Shown here: piece by piece, positions 8,858 through 18,036 of the stretch
Layout: every line of letters begins with the position of its first letter
How positions within the stretch are numbered: position 1 is the stretch's first letter
NCBI GenBank assembly: GCA_001593865.1
Contig: LUCB01000005.1
Coordinates: 1-64,000, forward strand
From: Candidatus Bathyarchaeota archaeon B24
GTDB taxonomy: Archaea; Thermoproteota; CALKCG01; B24
Reading direction: 5' to 3'
DNA length: 64,000 nucleotides
Position numbers and translations under genes: made by a program
Notes under the pieces: model-generated
What the model saw: only the letters and a program-made list of their open reading frames with translations
What the model was told of the DNA's origin: nothing
Database searches by the model: none

Positions 8858-9205
8858 CTAGACGCCTTGTTTAGGTTTTAGAGCGAGTCTTAAAGACCCT
8901 GAGACACCGCTCGGTATTCCGACCGAAACTACTATGCTTATATCCGTTAGGTCGTAGTTTTCCCCAAACTCCCTTTGAACATCCTCTATCTTCTCCCTTA
9001 GCCACTTGACGGGGTTAAACGCCTTAACCTCCCTCGTCTCGAGTATATCAAGCCTAACTTCATCCAAAACATATACACCTCCTAAAGGTAGCTCTGGGCT
9101 AGAGTTAATAAGCCTGTGGGCGGGTCCGGCCAGGCTCAAGCCGGCGACCATCCGCACAACCCTCTTGAACCGATGTAGATCTCCGTGATTTTGCTTAGAA
9201 AACAT
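8858..9205 (-). CDS. Hypothetical protein (doubtful); overlaps a possible tRNA-Val fragment
   Basis: 115-aa ORF with mixed character; the N-terminal part VRMVAGLSLAGPAH resembles readthrough of a tRNA 3' half. Confidence 0.35.
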   Translation of the reverse strand: MFSKQNHGDLHRFKRVVRMVAGLSLAGPAHRLINSSPELPLGGVYVLDEVRLDILETREVKAFNPVKWLREKIEDVQREFGENYDLTDISIVVSVGIPSGVSGSLRLALKPKQGV

Positions 9206-9278
9206 GAAAAACTACTTGTGTTTTAAACATGGTTTTTGATACCGGCTTGGAGACCTAAAGACTAATAGCCTATCGGCT

Positions 9279-11243
9279 ATGTTAGATTTCATGGTGTGTT
9301 TCATGGGTAAACCTGAGAGGCTCGTCTTGATAGGGTTTGACGCGCCGATAGCGTCTAGGGTGTACCGGTATGCGGTGGAGGGGGAGCTTCCGAACATAGG
9401 GAGGCTCATAGAGAACGGCGTGTACTTCGAAAATTGCCTGGTGCCGCATCCGACCATAACGCCGCCGAACTGGACGACCATAGCGACCGGGGCGTGGCCT
9501 GGAACCCACGGGATAACCTGCTTCAACATGCATAAGCCCGGCATGCCTCTTGATGAGACCTATCCAGCGTTTGATTCACGCGACTGCGAGGCTGAGTACC
9601 TCTGGGAGGCTGCGGGGAGGGACGGTGCTTTAAGCATCCTAGTCAACTACCCGTCGACTTGGCCTCCTAGAGGCGATAAGGTCGTCCAGGTTGGCGGTGG
9701 CGGGTTGTCTATGAACGAGTGGAGGATAGGTGTTAAAGGAGGTTACAGGTGTTCCCTATGCGAGTGTATGCTCTTCTCGACCGAGGAGTATCCATTGGCT
9801 TCGGTTTTAAGCCTCAGAGAGGCTGAGGGATGGGTGAACCTGCCTTCGAACGTCGAGAGGGCTTTAGAGGCAGAGGTCAAGCCATACTTTCCCCGGGCTC
9901 TGTATAGGGTTGAACCGGTCTCTTGGTGGCTTCTGCTGCTCGACTATGGTGGAGGCTTTCAGGAGGCTATCCTTTCTGAGCGTAAGGACTTCGAGAAGGC
10001 GTTCGCTAGGCTTCGTAGAGGCGAGTGGAGCAGGCTTATTAAGATGACGTTTAAGACCGAGCGGGGTAGGGTTAAGGCAGCCTTTAAAGCTAAACTCCTA
10101 GAGCTGTCCGAGGACGGGTCTAGGGTTAAGCTCCTCATATCCCCCATAGGTGCCCTGGAAGGCTGGGGGCACCCCGAGGAAGTATGTAGCCTGCTGGAGT
10201 TTGAAGACCTCTATCCCGTCGCTTCTCATGGCTTCTACTCAGCCCTGAACCTGGGCTGGATAGACGTGGACACGTTCCTCGAGGCCGTGGACATGGAGCA
10301 CAGGTGGCTTGCCGAGGCTTCGAGAAGGCTTATGGATAAGTATCCTTGGAAGCTCTTCTTCATGCACGCCCACTGCCCAGACTGGGCTTACCACGCGTTC
10401 ATAAACAGGATAGACCCCTCTACGGCTAAGGATCCGGCTGAGGCTGAGCTCTATGGGAGGGTTGAGCTCGAGTTCTACCGAAGCCTGGATAGGATGGTCG
10501 GACGGATACTTGAGGGGGTTAGCCTAGAGGATACACTTGTGGTTTTGGTTTCAGACCACGGCGCTAAGCCTACGACGAGGAGGTTTGACCCGAGGGTGAT
10601 TCTAGAGAAGGCAGGCCTGCTCGTGTATAAGGTGGAGAACGGTGAGAGAAAGGTGGACTGGTCTAGGACCAAGGCTATACCTCAACGGTCCTCCTACATC
10701 TATGTGAACCTCAAGGGTAGAGACCCGCAGGGCATCGTAGACCCCGGCGAGTACGATAAGGTTAGAGACGAGATAATCAAAGCCCTGTACGATTATACAG
10801 ACCCTGAAACCGGTTTAAAGCCCGTGGTCTTCGCCCTTAAAAAGGAGGACGCTAGGATAATAGGCCTGCACGGCGATAGGGTCGGCGACGTGGTCTACGG
10901 GTTAAGAGCCGAATACGGCGGCCAGCATGGGGTCATAGTCACCACGGCAGAGTATGGTATAGGGTCGCTTAAGGGGTTACTTATAATGGCTGGACCCGGC
11001 GTCAAGAAGGGCGTGGTGATCGATAGGACGGTTTGGCTCACAGACGTGGCTCCAACAGTCTGCCACCTCATGGAGCTCCCGATACCTAGACAGGCCGAGG
11101 GAGGAATAATATATCAGGCTCTAGAAGACCCCGACGAAAAAACCAAGGAGCTTAAAAAGCTCAGAAGAAACTACCAGAGGCTCCTGGAGGCATATAAGAA
11201 AGAAGCCGAACTCACCCACACCTACTTCATGGAGGAAAACTAA
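9279..11243 (+). CDS. Alkaline phosphatase superfamily phosphodiesterase/nucleotide pyrophosphatase
   Basis: LVLIGFDAP...PTITPPNWTTIATGAWPGTHGI, DTLVVLVSDHGA and LHGDRVGDVVYGL motifs. Confidence 0.85.
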   Translation: MLDFMVCFMGKPERLVLIGFDAPIASRVYRYAVEGELPNIGRLIENGVYFENCLVPHPTITPPNWTTIATGAWPGTHGITCFNMHKPGMPLDETYPAFDSRDCEAEYLWEAAGRDGALSILVNYPSTWPPRGDKVVQVGGGGLSMNEWRIGVKGGYRCSLCECMLFSTEEYPLASVLSLREAEGWVNLPSNVERALEAEVKPYFPRALYRVEPVSWWLLLLDYGGGFQEAILSERKDFEKAFARLRRGEWSRLIKMTFKTERGRVKAAFKAKLLELSEDGSRVKLLISPIGALEGWGHPEEVCSLLEFEDLYPVASHGFYSALNLGWIDVDTFLEAVDMEHRWLAEASRRLMDKYPWKLFFMHAHCPDWAYHAFINRIDPSTAKDPAEAELYGRVELEFYRSLDRMVGRILEGVSLEDTLVVLVSDHGAKPTTRRFDPRVILEKAGLLVYKVENGERKVDWSRTKAIPQRSSYIYVNLKGRDPQGIVDPGEYDKVRDEIIKALYDYTDPETGLKPVVFALKKEDARIIGLHGDRVGDVVYGLRAEYGGQHGVIVTTAEYGIGSLKGLLIMAGPGVKKGVVIDRTVWLTDVAPTVCHLMELPIPRQAEGGIIYQALEDPDEKTKELKKLRRNYQRLLEAYKKEAELTHTYFMEEN

Positions 11244-11401
11244 CCAAAGACGACCGTTCATCGAGATCTCCGACGGCGTCTAGGGGGAAAGACTAAGAGA
11301 GGAGCTGAAAACGAGTAGAAAAGCTACTAATAGACATGGGATGTAGCCACCTGTAAACCTTTTTCCCTTTCCAGAAAAACCGAGAGAGAAAGAGAAAGCA
11401 G

Positions 11402-11475
11402 TGGGCCGGGCCGGACTCGAACCGGCGACCATCCGCGCGTCAGGCGGATATCCTAACCAGCTAGACGACCGGCCC
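11402..11475 (-). tRNA. tRNA-Val(GAC)
   Basis: Reverse strand GGGCCGGTCGTCTAGCTGGTTAGGATATCCGCCTGACGCGCGGATGGTCGCCGGTTCGAGTCCGGCCCGGCCCA; anticodon loop CTGACGC. Confidence 0.93.
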
Positions 11476-11589
11476 CTGGTCTGCTCGGTTGAGTTTAGGA
11501 TGTGATGTGGGGTATAAGGTTTACGGTTCATTAGGCTAAAATGTGTTTGGAAGCGTGGTTAACAAAATCCGGGGAAATTCTTGTGGCGG

Positions 11590-12480
11590 TCAGGTGGGTT
11601 TAAGCTTCCTTGCTATGATCGGTGCGGTCGTGATCTTCGAGACCGGGCCCGGTATGGAGTCTGTCCCCACGACCTCCTCTACCCCGGCCGCCTTTAAACG
11701 TTCTAAGGCTCCCTCGGCTAGTAGGGCGTGGGTCACGCCTACGTACACCCTCCTGGCTCCCTGTTTTCTCAGTATCCTAGCCGCGTTAGCCGCCGTCCCA
11801 CCGGTGCTTATTATATCGTCTATGATAACCACGTCTCTACCCGAGGCTTTGAGAGGCTTCTCGACCGTGACTATCTTCCCGGTTTCCCTGTCTCTATGCT
11901 TTTCAAGCCAGTCGTAGTCTGTTCCTATAGCCCTAGCCGCGGTCTCGGCTCTCCGGATGGCATCCTCCTCCCCATCCGGCGCGAGTATAAGCGGGTTCTC
12001 AACCCCCTTGGAGACGAAGTATCGGATTATCTCCTCCGCCGCGGTCAAGTCGTAGGCTGGTATGCGGTAGTAGTCTAGAACCTTGATGTTATGTATATCC
12101 ACCGTGTAGAGCTCTGAGGCGCCGGCCTCCTGTATGAGGTGTGCGAGGATCTTTGAGCTGACAGCCTCACCGGGTAGGTACCGCTCGTCCTGCCGGCTGT
12201 AGGCCAGATACGGCGCGTAGACTATGAGCCTCTTCGCCCCAAGCTCTCTACACGTCTCGAGTATGTATATCAACTCGACTATATGCTGGTCCTGAGGCGG
12301 GTATAGGCTCTGAACCACCAGAAGGTCTTCCCCCTCTACGTCCTCTAAAAGCCTAAAGTAGAACTCGCCGTCGGGGAAGCGTTTGAACTGGGCTTTAACG
12401 CATGGTATACGCATCTCATAGCCTATGTTCTCGGCGAGCTTCACAGAGCTCGGTCCACCTAAAACACGCACCGTAAACAC
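11590..12480 (-). CDS. prs: Ribose-phosphate pyrophosphokinase
   Basis: FPDGEFYFRL, YAPYLAYSRQDERYLPGEAVSSK and DVVIIDDIISTGGTA PRPP-binding loop. Confidence 0.93.
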   Translation of the reverse strand: MFTVRVLGGPSSVKLAENIGYEMRIPCVKAQFKRFPDGEFYFRLLEDVEGEDLLVVQSLYPPQDQHIVELIYILETCRELGAKRLIVYAPYLAYSRQDERYLPGEAVSSKILAHLIQEAGASELYTVDIHNIKVLDYYRIPAYDLTAAEEIIRYFVSKGVENPLILAPDGEEDAIRRAETAARAIGTDYDWLEKHRDRETGKIVTVEKPLKASGRDVVIIDDIISTGGTAANAARILRKQGARRVYVGVTHALLAEGALERLKAAGVEEVVGTDSIPGPVSKITTAPIIARKLKPT

Positions 12481-12637
12481 CTCTAAGCTAGGATTTAGAC
12501 TACGCAGATAGATAAGGTTTTGATACGCTTCCTTCCCGGCGACCCGACGAGAGCCATCCTACACCACGGTGAGCCCCGGCTCATAGAGGGTAGGTTTATA
12601 TCGGAGATTGCTTTCATCCTGTCTGAAAGGTGAGTGG

Positions 12638-12814
12638 ATGGCTGAGGCGGAGATGCCTAGGTGCTTCTGCTGCAACAGGCCCATACCTCCGGGCGACTTA
12701 GCGGTGAGGTTTCCCTGCCCAAACTGCGGTAAGATCATCATATGGCGCTGTAGCACTTGTAGGTCTCTAAGCAGACCATACAAGTGTCCGGTATGCGGGT
12801 TCGCGGGTCCCTAG
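12638..12814 (+). CDS. Small archaeal zinc-ribbon RNA-binding-type protein, adjacent to aEF1B
   Basis: Four Cys pairs (CFCC, CPNC, CSTC, CPVC); ATG at 12638. Confidence 0.8.
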   Translation: MAEAEMPRCFCCNRPIPPGDLAVRFPCPNCGKIIIWRCSTCRSLSRPYKCPVCGFAGP

Positions 12815-12826
12815 GAGGTGTCGAAT

Positions 12827-13099
12827 ATGGCGAGAATAGTCGCTAGGTTCAGGGTTTTCCCCGAAAGCATAGAGGTGGACCTCGGGGAGCTTAGAAACCG
12901 TATAGAGGCTGCCCTACCCGAGGGTTCTAGGGTCGAAGGTAGCGGCGAGGAGCCTATAGCCTTCGGTCTTAAAGCCCTCATAATAGGGGTCTCTATGCCT
13001 GAGGACGCCGAGGGTGTGATGGATAGGGTCGAGGATGCTCTGAGACGTGTCGAAGGAGTCGGGGAGGTTCAGGTTCTAGCGGTTACAAGAGTTAGGTGA
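12827..13099 (+). CDS. Elongation factor 1-beta (aEF-1beta)
   Basis: FRVFPESIEVDLGELRNRIEAALPEG...EEPIAFGLKALIIGVSMPEDAEG...VEGVGEVQVLAVTRV; AGGAGGTG before the ATG at 12827. Confidence 0.92.
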   Translation: MARIVARFRVFPESIEVDLGELRNRIEAALPEGSRVEGSGEEPIAFGLKALIIGVSMPEDAEGVMDRVEDALRRVEGVGEVQVLAVTRVR

Positions 13100-13108
13100 G
13101 TCCTCGAG

Positions 13109-13513
13109 TTGAAACCGAACCCCCTCATAGACGATTACAGGTTGAACTGGTGTTTCAGATATCTGAGGGAGGCGAACGCCGACTACGAGTGCTCGAAGCT
13201 CGTTAAAAACCGGAATACGTGCATAAAACTGTGCTCGACAGCGTTAAGGAAGGCTCAGACCGCGGTCCTCTACGCGCTGGGGGAGCCGACTAATGTATAT
13301 AACAGCATCATAGCGGTGTTGGAGGGAAGGGTCGAGGCGGATGACCCGCTTATACGGACGCTTACTTCTATGGAGAGATTCATAAGAGGGCTCATAGACG
13401 GTGCTCACTCGATCCCGAGGGAGTCCCTCATAAGATTGACCGGGGAGCATATATCCATAGCCGAGAGGCTTGTAGAGAAAATACTCAAAACATACGACGG
13501 GATGAACGTTTAA
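13109..13513 (+). CDS. Small helical protein of unknown function (possibly HEPN-like)
   Basis: 134-aa ORF with good coding character, directly downstream of aEF1B. Confidence 0.55.
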   Translation: MKPNPLIDDYRLNWCFRYLREANADYECSKLVKNRNTCIKLCSTALRKAQTAVLYALGEPTNVYNSIIAVLEGRVEADDPLIRTLTSMERFIRGLIDGAHSIPRESLIRLTGEHISIAERLVEKILKTYDGMNV

Positions 13514-13519
13514 ATCATC

Positions 13520-13635
13520 CCGTCCTCATTCATATACCCCGGGGGATGAGGACACTGACCTGCTCCGACGGTGCAGGATGAAGACGTGGACCTCCCCCGA
13601 CCCCGCTTACCTTTAAAGAAACCTGCTCCGACGGT
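13520..13635. repeat. Intergenic segment with inverted repeat GTCCTCAT/ATGAGGAC and a 15-bp direct repeat ACCTGCTCCGACGGT (13558-13572 and 13621-13635)
   Basis: Read directly from the sequence between the 13109 and 13676 CDSs. Confidence 0.75.
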
Positions 13636-13675
13636 AAACGTCTAAATAGCTCCTCGGTCATCAAGTTTAGGCTGA

Positions 13676-13978
13676 ATGAACCTAGAGATGAAAACTGTGG
13701 AGATACGCGTCAGGCTTTTAGGCTTCCTTGCACGCCTCTACGGCTCAGACGAGATAACCCTACGGTTTGATGAAAACCCGAGGTTGGGAGAACTGCTCGG
13801 GAAGCTGGCTCGACGCAGGAGACGGTTCAGAAAGGCACTATTCGACGAGGACGGAGACCTAAGTTGGAATATACTACTTCTCGTCAACCGGAGAGACGTA
13901 AGCGTGCTAGATGGGCTTGACACCCGGCTTGAGGATGGAGACGAGGTCGTCTTAGCGCCTATATCGCACGGCGGCTGA
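13676..13978 (+). CDS. Ubiquitin-like MoaD/ThiS family protein (SAMP-type) with C-terminal GG
   Basis: VEIRVRLLGFLARLYGSDEITLRF...NRRDVSVLDGLDTRLEDGDEVVLAPISHGG ends in diglycine. Confidence 0.88.
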   Translation: MNLEMKTVEIRVRLLGFLARLYGSDEITLRFDENPRLGELLGKLARRRRRFRKALFDEDGDLSWNILLLVNRRDVSVLDGLDTRLEDGDEVVLAPISHGG

Positions 13979-14093
13979 GGCTCGCAACTTTTCAACGTTC
14001 ATAAACCGGAGCACACCCATCTAGAGGAGCTGTCTCTGAAGCCACCTCTCTCTGCACAGTAGTCAAGTAGGCATAGCTGAAAATCTAGGCGTA

Positions 14094-14113
14094 CCGACGT
14101 TTAGCAACGTCGG
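14094..14113. repeat. Perfect 8-bp hairpin CCGACGTT-TAGC-AACGTCGG spanning the maf stop codon
   Basis: Inverted repeat read from the sequence. Confidence 0.7.
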
Positions 14114-14724
14114 TCTGAGCTTGCCCCTCTAGGACGGATGGATATGTAGTCTAGCAGGTCCACTCCCACCTTTCTCAGAAGCTCATAAAGCCTTCTTACA
14201 GGTAGCCCCACCACGTTGAAGTAGCATCCTTCAACCCTATCTATGAATAGGCTTGCGTAGCCTTGGATCGCATACCCACCTGCCTTTCCGAAAGGCTCAC
14301 CCGTGGCTACGTAGAACTCTACCTCCCTACTGGATAGTCTCTTGAACTTCACACGGGTCTCCTCGACCGATGTGTACTCAAGACGCTCCGGGACCGTTAT
14401 GACCGCCAGACCAGTTAGAACGGTATGCCACCTGCCGCTGAGCATCCTAAGCATGCGTTTGGCGTCTTCCCCGTCTTTAGGTTTGCCTAAAACCGCCCCG
14501 TCTACGGCGACGGTCGTATCGGCAGCTATGATAAACCCCTGGTCGACGGCGTCTACGACGCTCCTGGCCTTGGATAACGCGTTGGATACCGCTACAAACC
14601 TAGGCTCGCCTCGATGAACTTCCACCGCCTTAGGCTTGAGTACCGTGAACTCGACCCCTAGCCGTCTGAGGATCTGGATCCTCCTCTCGGACTCGGAGGC
14701 TAGGTATATCCTCCTAACGGTCAT
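14101..14724 (-). CDS. Maf family nucleotide pyrophosphatase
   Basis: IYLASESERRIQILRRLGVEFTVLKP, IIAADTTVAVDGAVLGKPKDGEDAKRMLRMLSGRWHTVLTGLAV and EPFGKAGGYAIQG. Confidence 0.92.
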   Translation of the reverse strand: MTVRRIYLASESERRIQILRRLGVEFTVLKPKAVEVHRGEPRFVAVSNALSKARSVVDAVDQGFIIAADTTVAVDGAVLGKPKDGEDAKRMLRMLSGRWHTVLTGLAVITVPERLEYTSVEETRVKFKRLSSREVEFYVATGEPFGKAGGYAIQGYASLFIDRVEGCYFNVVGLPVRRLYELLRKVGVDLLDYISIRPRGASSDRRC

Positions 14725-14810
14725 AGACCATCGAGGGAACGATGTTCCGAGCCGTTAGATAAGGTTACGGCTTAAACGAGTCGAAAAGTCTAAGTCGAAG
14801 TACCTCCTCA

Positions 14811-15749
14811 TTGATCGATTCGGATGCTATGGCGGCCATAGAGGCTATCGATTTGTATAAGAGGTTCGGAGACCTGGTGGCGGTTGACGGTGTAAGCTTT
14901 AAAGTCGACTCGGGAGAAGTCTTCGGCTTCCTAGGGCCTAACGGTGCGGGGAAGACCACCACCCTGCGTATGCTGACAGGGATCCTACCTCCAGACAGGG
15001 GTAGGGCTGTTGTCTTAGGTCTTGACGTGTGGGAAAACCCGATAAGGGTCCGGGAGCGCATAGGTATAGTCCCCGAGGCTTCCAACGTATACATAGACCT
15101 GACGGTGTGGCAGAATATGATGCTTATGGCAGAGCTCTACGGCGTCCCCAGAGACGTTAGGGCTTCTAGGGCTAGGTCGCTATTGGAGGCTATGGGTCTT
15201 CTTAAGCGTAAGGACGAGAAGGCTAAACGGTTGTCTAAGGGTTTGCGCCAGAGGCTTCTCATATGTATGGCGTTGATCCACGAGCCCGAGCTTCTTTTCC
15301 TCGACGAGCCGACGACAGGCTTAGATGTGCAGAGCGCCCGTGAGATAAGAGACATGCTCCGTAGGATGAATAGGGAGGAGGGGGTTACGATCTTCTTGAC
15401 CACGCATAACATGTGGGAGGCTGAGGAGCTATGCCATAGGGTCGCTGTCATAAACCATGGGAAAATAGCGGCGATTAGCGGCGTAGAGGAGCTGAAGAAT
15501 ACGGTCAGCCGCCTACATACGATAGAAGCTCGTTTCGAAGAAACGGTCGACCCAAGCGGTTTCTCTGAGGCTTTGGGATGCGACGTAGCCGTTTTAGGAG
15601 GGGGGAGATACCGGGTTCAGGTCGAAGACGTAGACGAGGCTATACGTCGTATAGTCGACTACGCGCGGGAACGGAATTTAAGGATCCTCGGCCTAAACGT
15701 TGTTCAACCCAGTCTAGAAGACGTTTTCCTAGAAATCTTAAAGAGGTGA
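14811..15749 (+). CDS. ABC transporter ATP-binding protein (ABC-2 type)
   Basis: Walker A GPNGAGKTTT, signature-like LSKGLRQRL, Walker B ELLFLDEPTTGL. Confidence 0.92.
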   Translation: MIDSDAMAAIEAIDLYKRFGDLVAVDGVSFKVDSGEVFGFLGPNGAGKTTTLRMLTGILPPDRGRAVVLGLDVWENPIRVRERIGIVPEASNVYIDLTVWQNMMLMAELYGVPRDVRASRARSLLEAMGLLKRKDEKAKRLSKGLRQRLLICMALIHEPELLFLDEPTTGLDVQSAREIRDMLRRMNREEGVTIFLTTHNMWEAEELCHRVAVINHGKIAAISGVEELKNTVSRLHTIEARFEETVDPSGFSEALGCDVAVLGGGRYRVQVEDVDEAIRRIVDYARERNLRILGLNVVQPSLEDVFLEILKR

Positions 15750-15756
15750 GGAGGGA

Positions 15757-16497
15757 GTGTTCAAAACCCTAGAGCGTATATGGGCTATAGCGAAGAAGGA
15801 TATACGCATCTACTACCTCAAAGGGCCGGTTATGATATTTGGCCTTCTGATCCCGCTGTCCCTCTACCTGGCCTACGCCCTAGGTAGAAGCTTAGAGCCT
15901 GAGGAAGCCTTCTCGAGCATAATCTCGATGAGCCTATTCTTCACGGCGACCGCCGTGGGGCCCGTAATAGCGCCATGGGAGACACGTTCGCATACGTTGG
16001 AGAGGCTTATCTCAGCCCCCGTTAGCATGGCCATCATAATCGCAGGCGATGCGTTGGCCTCGGCGGCGTTCGGTTCGGCTATAACGCTCATAGCCACATC
16101 GTTCGGCCTACTGGTGGGTCTTCAGATATTCAACCCAATACTGATGGCTCTTAACCTGCTAATTTCATCCCTATGCTTCTCCTTCTTCGGGCTTCTACTA
16201 TCTTCACCTCCGACAGATATACCGGCTGATGTCATGATGATATCGACCCTGCTTAAATTCCCCATGGCTTTCATAAGCGGAATATTCCTACCCTTAAACC
16301 AGATGCCTGAGCCGCTTAAACACGTGGCGTTGCTTTCACCTTTAACCTACACGACCGAGGTCTTCAGGCACTCGGTCTACGGGGAAGCCACGTTTCTACC
16401 GGTGCAAGTAGAGCTTCTAATACTCACAGGCTACATGCTGTTCTTCATAGCGGCCTCGATAAAGCTTCACGAGAGAAGCCTGCCGAGAAGAATATGA
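15757..16497 (+). CDS. ABC-2 type permease
   Basis: Six-TM-like protein downstream of the ATPase. Confidence 0.82.
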   Translation: MFKTLERIWAIAKKDIRIYYLKGPVMIFGLLIPLSLYLAYALGRSLEPEEAFSSIISMSLFFTATAVGPVIAPWETRSHTLERLISAPVSMAIIIAGDALASAAFGSAITLIATSFGLLVGLQIFNPILMALNLLISSLCFSFFGLLLSSPPTDIPADVMMISTLLKFPMAFISGIFLPLNQMPEPLKHVALLSPLTYTTEVFRHSVYGEATFLPVQVELLILTGYMLFFIAASIKLHERSLPRRI

Positions 16498-16558
16498 CCC
16501 GAATGATTAAACTTTAAACTCATCTCGGTAGGGAGAGATTATCGTAGGAAGGCTTACG

Positions 16559-17500
16559 ATGAATCTCTTAAACACTTTAACTAAGAAGGCTCCCTGGCTA
16601 AATCAGTATGCGACGATGTATATTGGATGGGTAATCGTATTTCTCAGCTTCTCCTCAGCCTCCATATTGGTAGTGCTATCTAACGCGACGGCCGTTTCCT
16701 GCGCCTTCTGGAGGGTTTTCCTAGCCAGTTTAATGTTATGGTCGGCTCGTCTTCTCCGCGGCGGGGTTAGGGGATTTTCAGCCCTAAACAGTGCTACCGC
16801 ATACTCCATATTAGCAGGATTATTTCTAGCCGTACATTTTCTACTCTGGATGGAGTCTCTTTTCCTGGTCCCGGTGGCCGTAAGCACAACAGTCGTGGTA
16901 ACCTATCCCCTGCTCTCGGTTTTGATAGACCGCATGGTCTTTAAGGAAAAACTGCATCCGCTTCAGATAGTAGGGCTCGCCGTCGGCTTCATAGGGGTTC
17001 TCCTGTTCATGCAACCATGGGTTTTGGGCACCTATGACAGCTACGGCGTCCTACTATCCTTCGGAGGCGCTATCGCGGCCGCATGCTATTTCAGCCTAGG
17101 TAGGTCTATCCGTAAAGGGACGAGCTTAACCGGTTACACCCTACCCGCGTACACAAGCGCTTCGGTTTTTCTACTCCTTTACGCCCTGGTCTCAGGAGAA
17201 GAACTGATAAACTATCCTCTTCAAGCGTATCTATGTTTCATATTGCTGGCTTTGATACCGATGGTCGGAGGACATACATTGGTTAACTACATGCTGAGAT
17301 ACGTGAAGACGAGCGTAGCCACTTCGATAGCCTTAGCCGAGCCTATAGGCGCGGCGATACTCGCATATTTCATCCTAGACCAACAACTAGACTTATCTAA
17401 AGCCCTAGTCATGACCATCACTTTATCCTCCGTAGCGGCGGTTATAATTCAAGAAGCCAGGTCGAAGAGCGAACTTGCCTACCAGGGCGGCTCATCATGA
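16559..17500 (+). CDS. EamA/DMT family transporter
   Basis: Ten-TM pattern with the internal duplication typical of the family. Confidence 0.85.
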   Translation: MNLLNTLTKKAPWLNQYATMYIGWVIVFLSFSSASILVVLSNATAVSCAFWRVFLASLMLWSARLLRGGVRGFSALNSATAYSILAGLFLAVHFLLWMESLFLVPVAVSTTVVVTYPLLSVLIDRMVFKEKLHPLQIVGLAVGFIGVLLFMQPWVLGTYDSYGVLLSFGGAIAAACYFSLGRSIRKGTSLTGYTLPAYTSASVFLLLYALVSGEELINYPLQAYLCFILLALIPMVGGHTLVNYMLRYVKTSVATSIALAEPIGAAILAYFILDQQLDLSKALVMTITLSSVAAVIIQEARSKSELAYQGGSS

Positions 17501-17512
17501 GAGGGCCGCCGG

Positions 17513-17965
17513 CTAGATGTAAACCCTTGGGTCTTCTTTCACGACCTTAAGGATCAAGTGCGTTATCGTCCGCTCGACATAGTCCATAGCCAACATGGAT
17601 TTGACAAATTTGCTCAGCTCACCCCGGTTTCTGAACCTCACGAGTATCATGGCGTCGCAGGTTCCGGTCACGTCGTAGACCGCATAGACGTGTGGGTTTT
17701 TGGCGAGCTGCTCCTCCACCTCTCTAAGCCTACCTTTCGATATGATGATCTCTATGACGGCGGAGACGTCGTAGCCGAGCTTATCGGGGTCCAGAATCAC
17801 CGTGTAGCCCTTTATCACACCGAGTCTTTGAAGCTTCTCCACCCTAGCCTTAACCGTGGCTACCGAAAGGTTGACACGCCTAGATATCTCCCTATAGGAG
17901 AGCCTGGCATCGGTAAGGAGTTCCCTCAGGATCTTCAGGTCCTTCTCATCTATACGATTGTCCAT
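17513..17965 (-). CDS. Lrp/AsnC family transcriptional regulator
   Basis: DEKDLKILRELLTDARLSYREISRRVNLSVATVKARVEKLQRLGVIKGYT plus RAM domain. Confidence 0.92.
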   Translation of the reverse strand: MDNRIDEKDLKILRELLTDARLSYREISRRVNLSVATVKARVEKLQRLGVIKGYTVILDPDKLGYDVSAVIEIIISKGRLREVEEQLAKNPHVYAVYDVTGTCDAMILVRFRNRGELSKFVKSMLAMDYVERTITHLILKVVKEDPRVYI

Positions 17966-17994
17966 CTAGATCCCTGTTGAACTGAACATTTGTA

Positions 17995-18030
17995 AATAAA
18001 AAATATAAATATTACTGTGTTTGTTAAAGA
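17995..18030 (+). promoter_or_regulatory. glnA promoter: TATA box AAATATAAATATT with TTTGTAAA/TTTGTTAA flanking motifs, divergent to the Lrp gene
   Basis: AT-rich element about 26 nt ahead of the expected start; ATG at 18037. Confidence 0.5.
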
Positions 18031-18036
18031 AAAGCT

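Noticed and set aside
11280-11531. 83-aa reverse ORF containing YPPDARMVAGSSPARP
   Set aside because: It is the translation of tRNA-Val, not a protein gene
13540-13605. Possible C/D-box sRNA (GATGA...CTGA/CCGA...GATGA...CCGA)
   Set aside because: C and D boxes are not canonical and spacing to CTGA is too short; kept only as a generic repeat-rich leader
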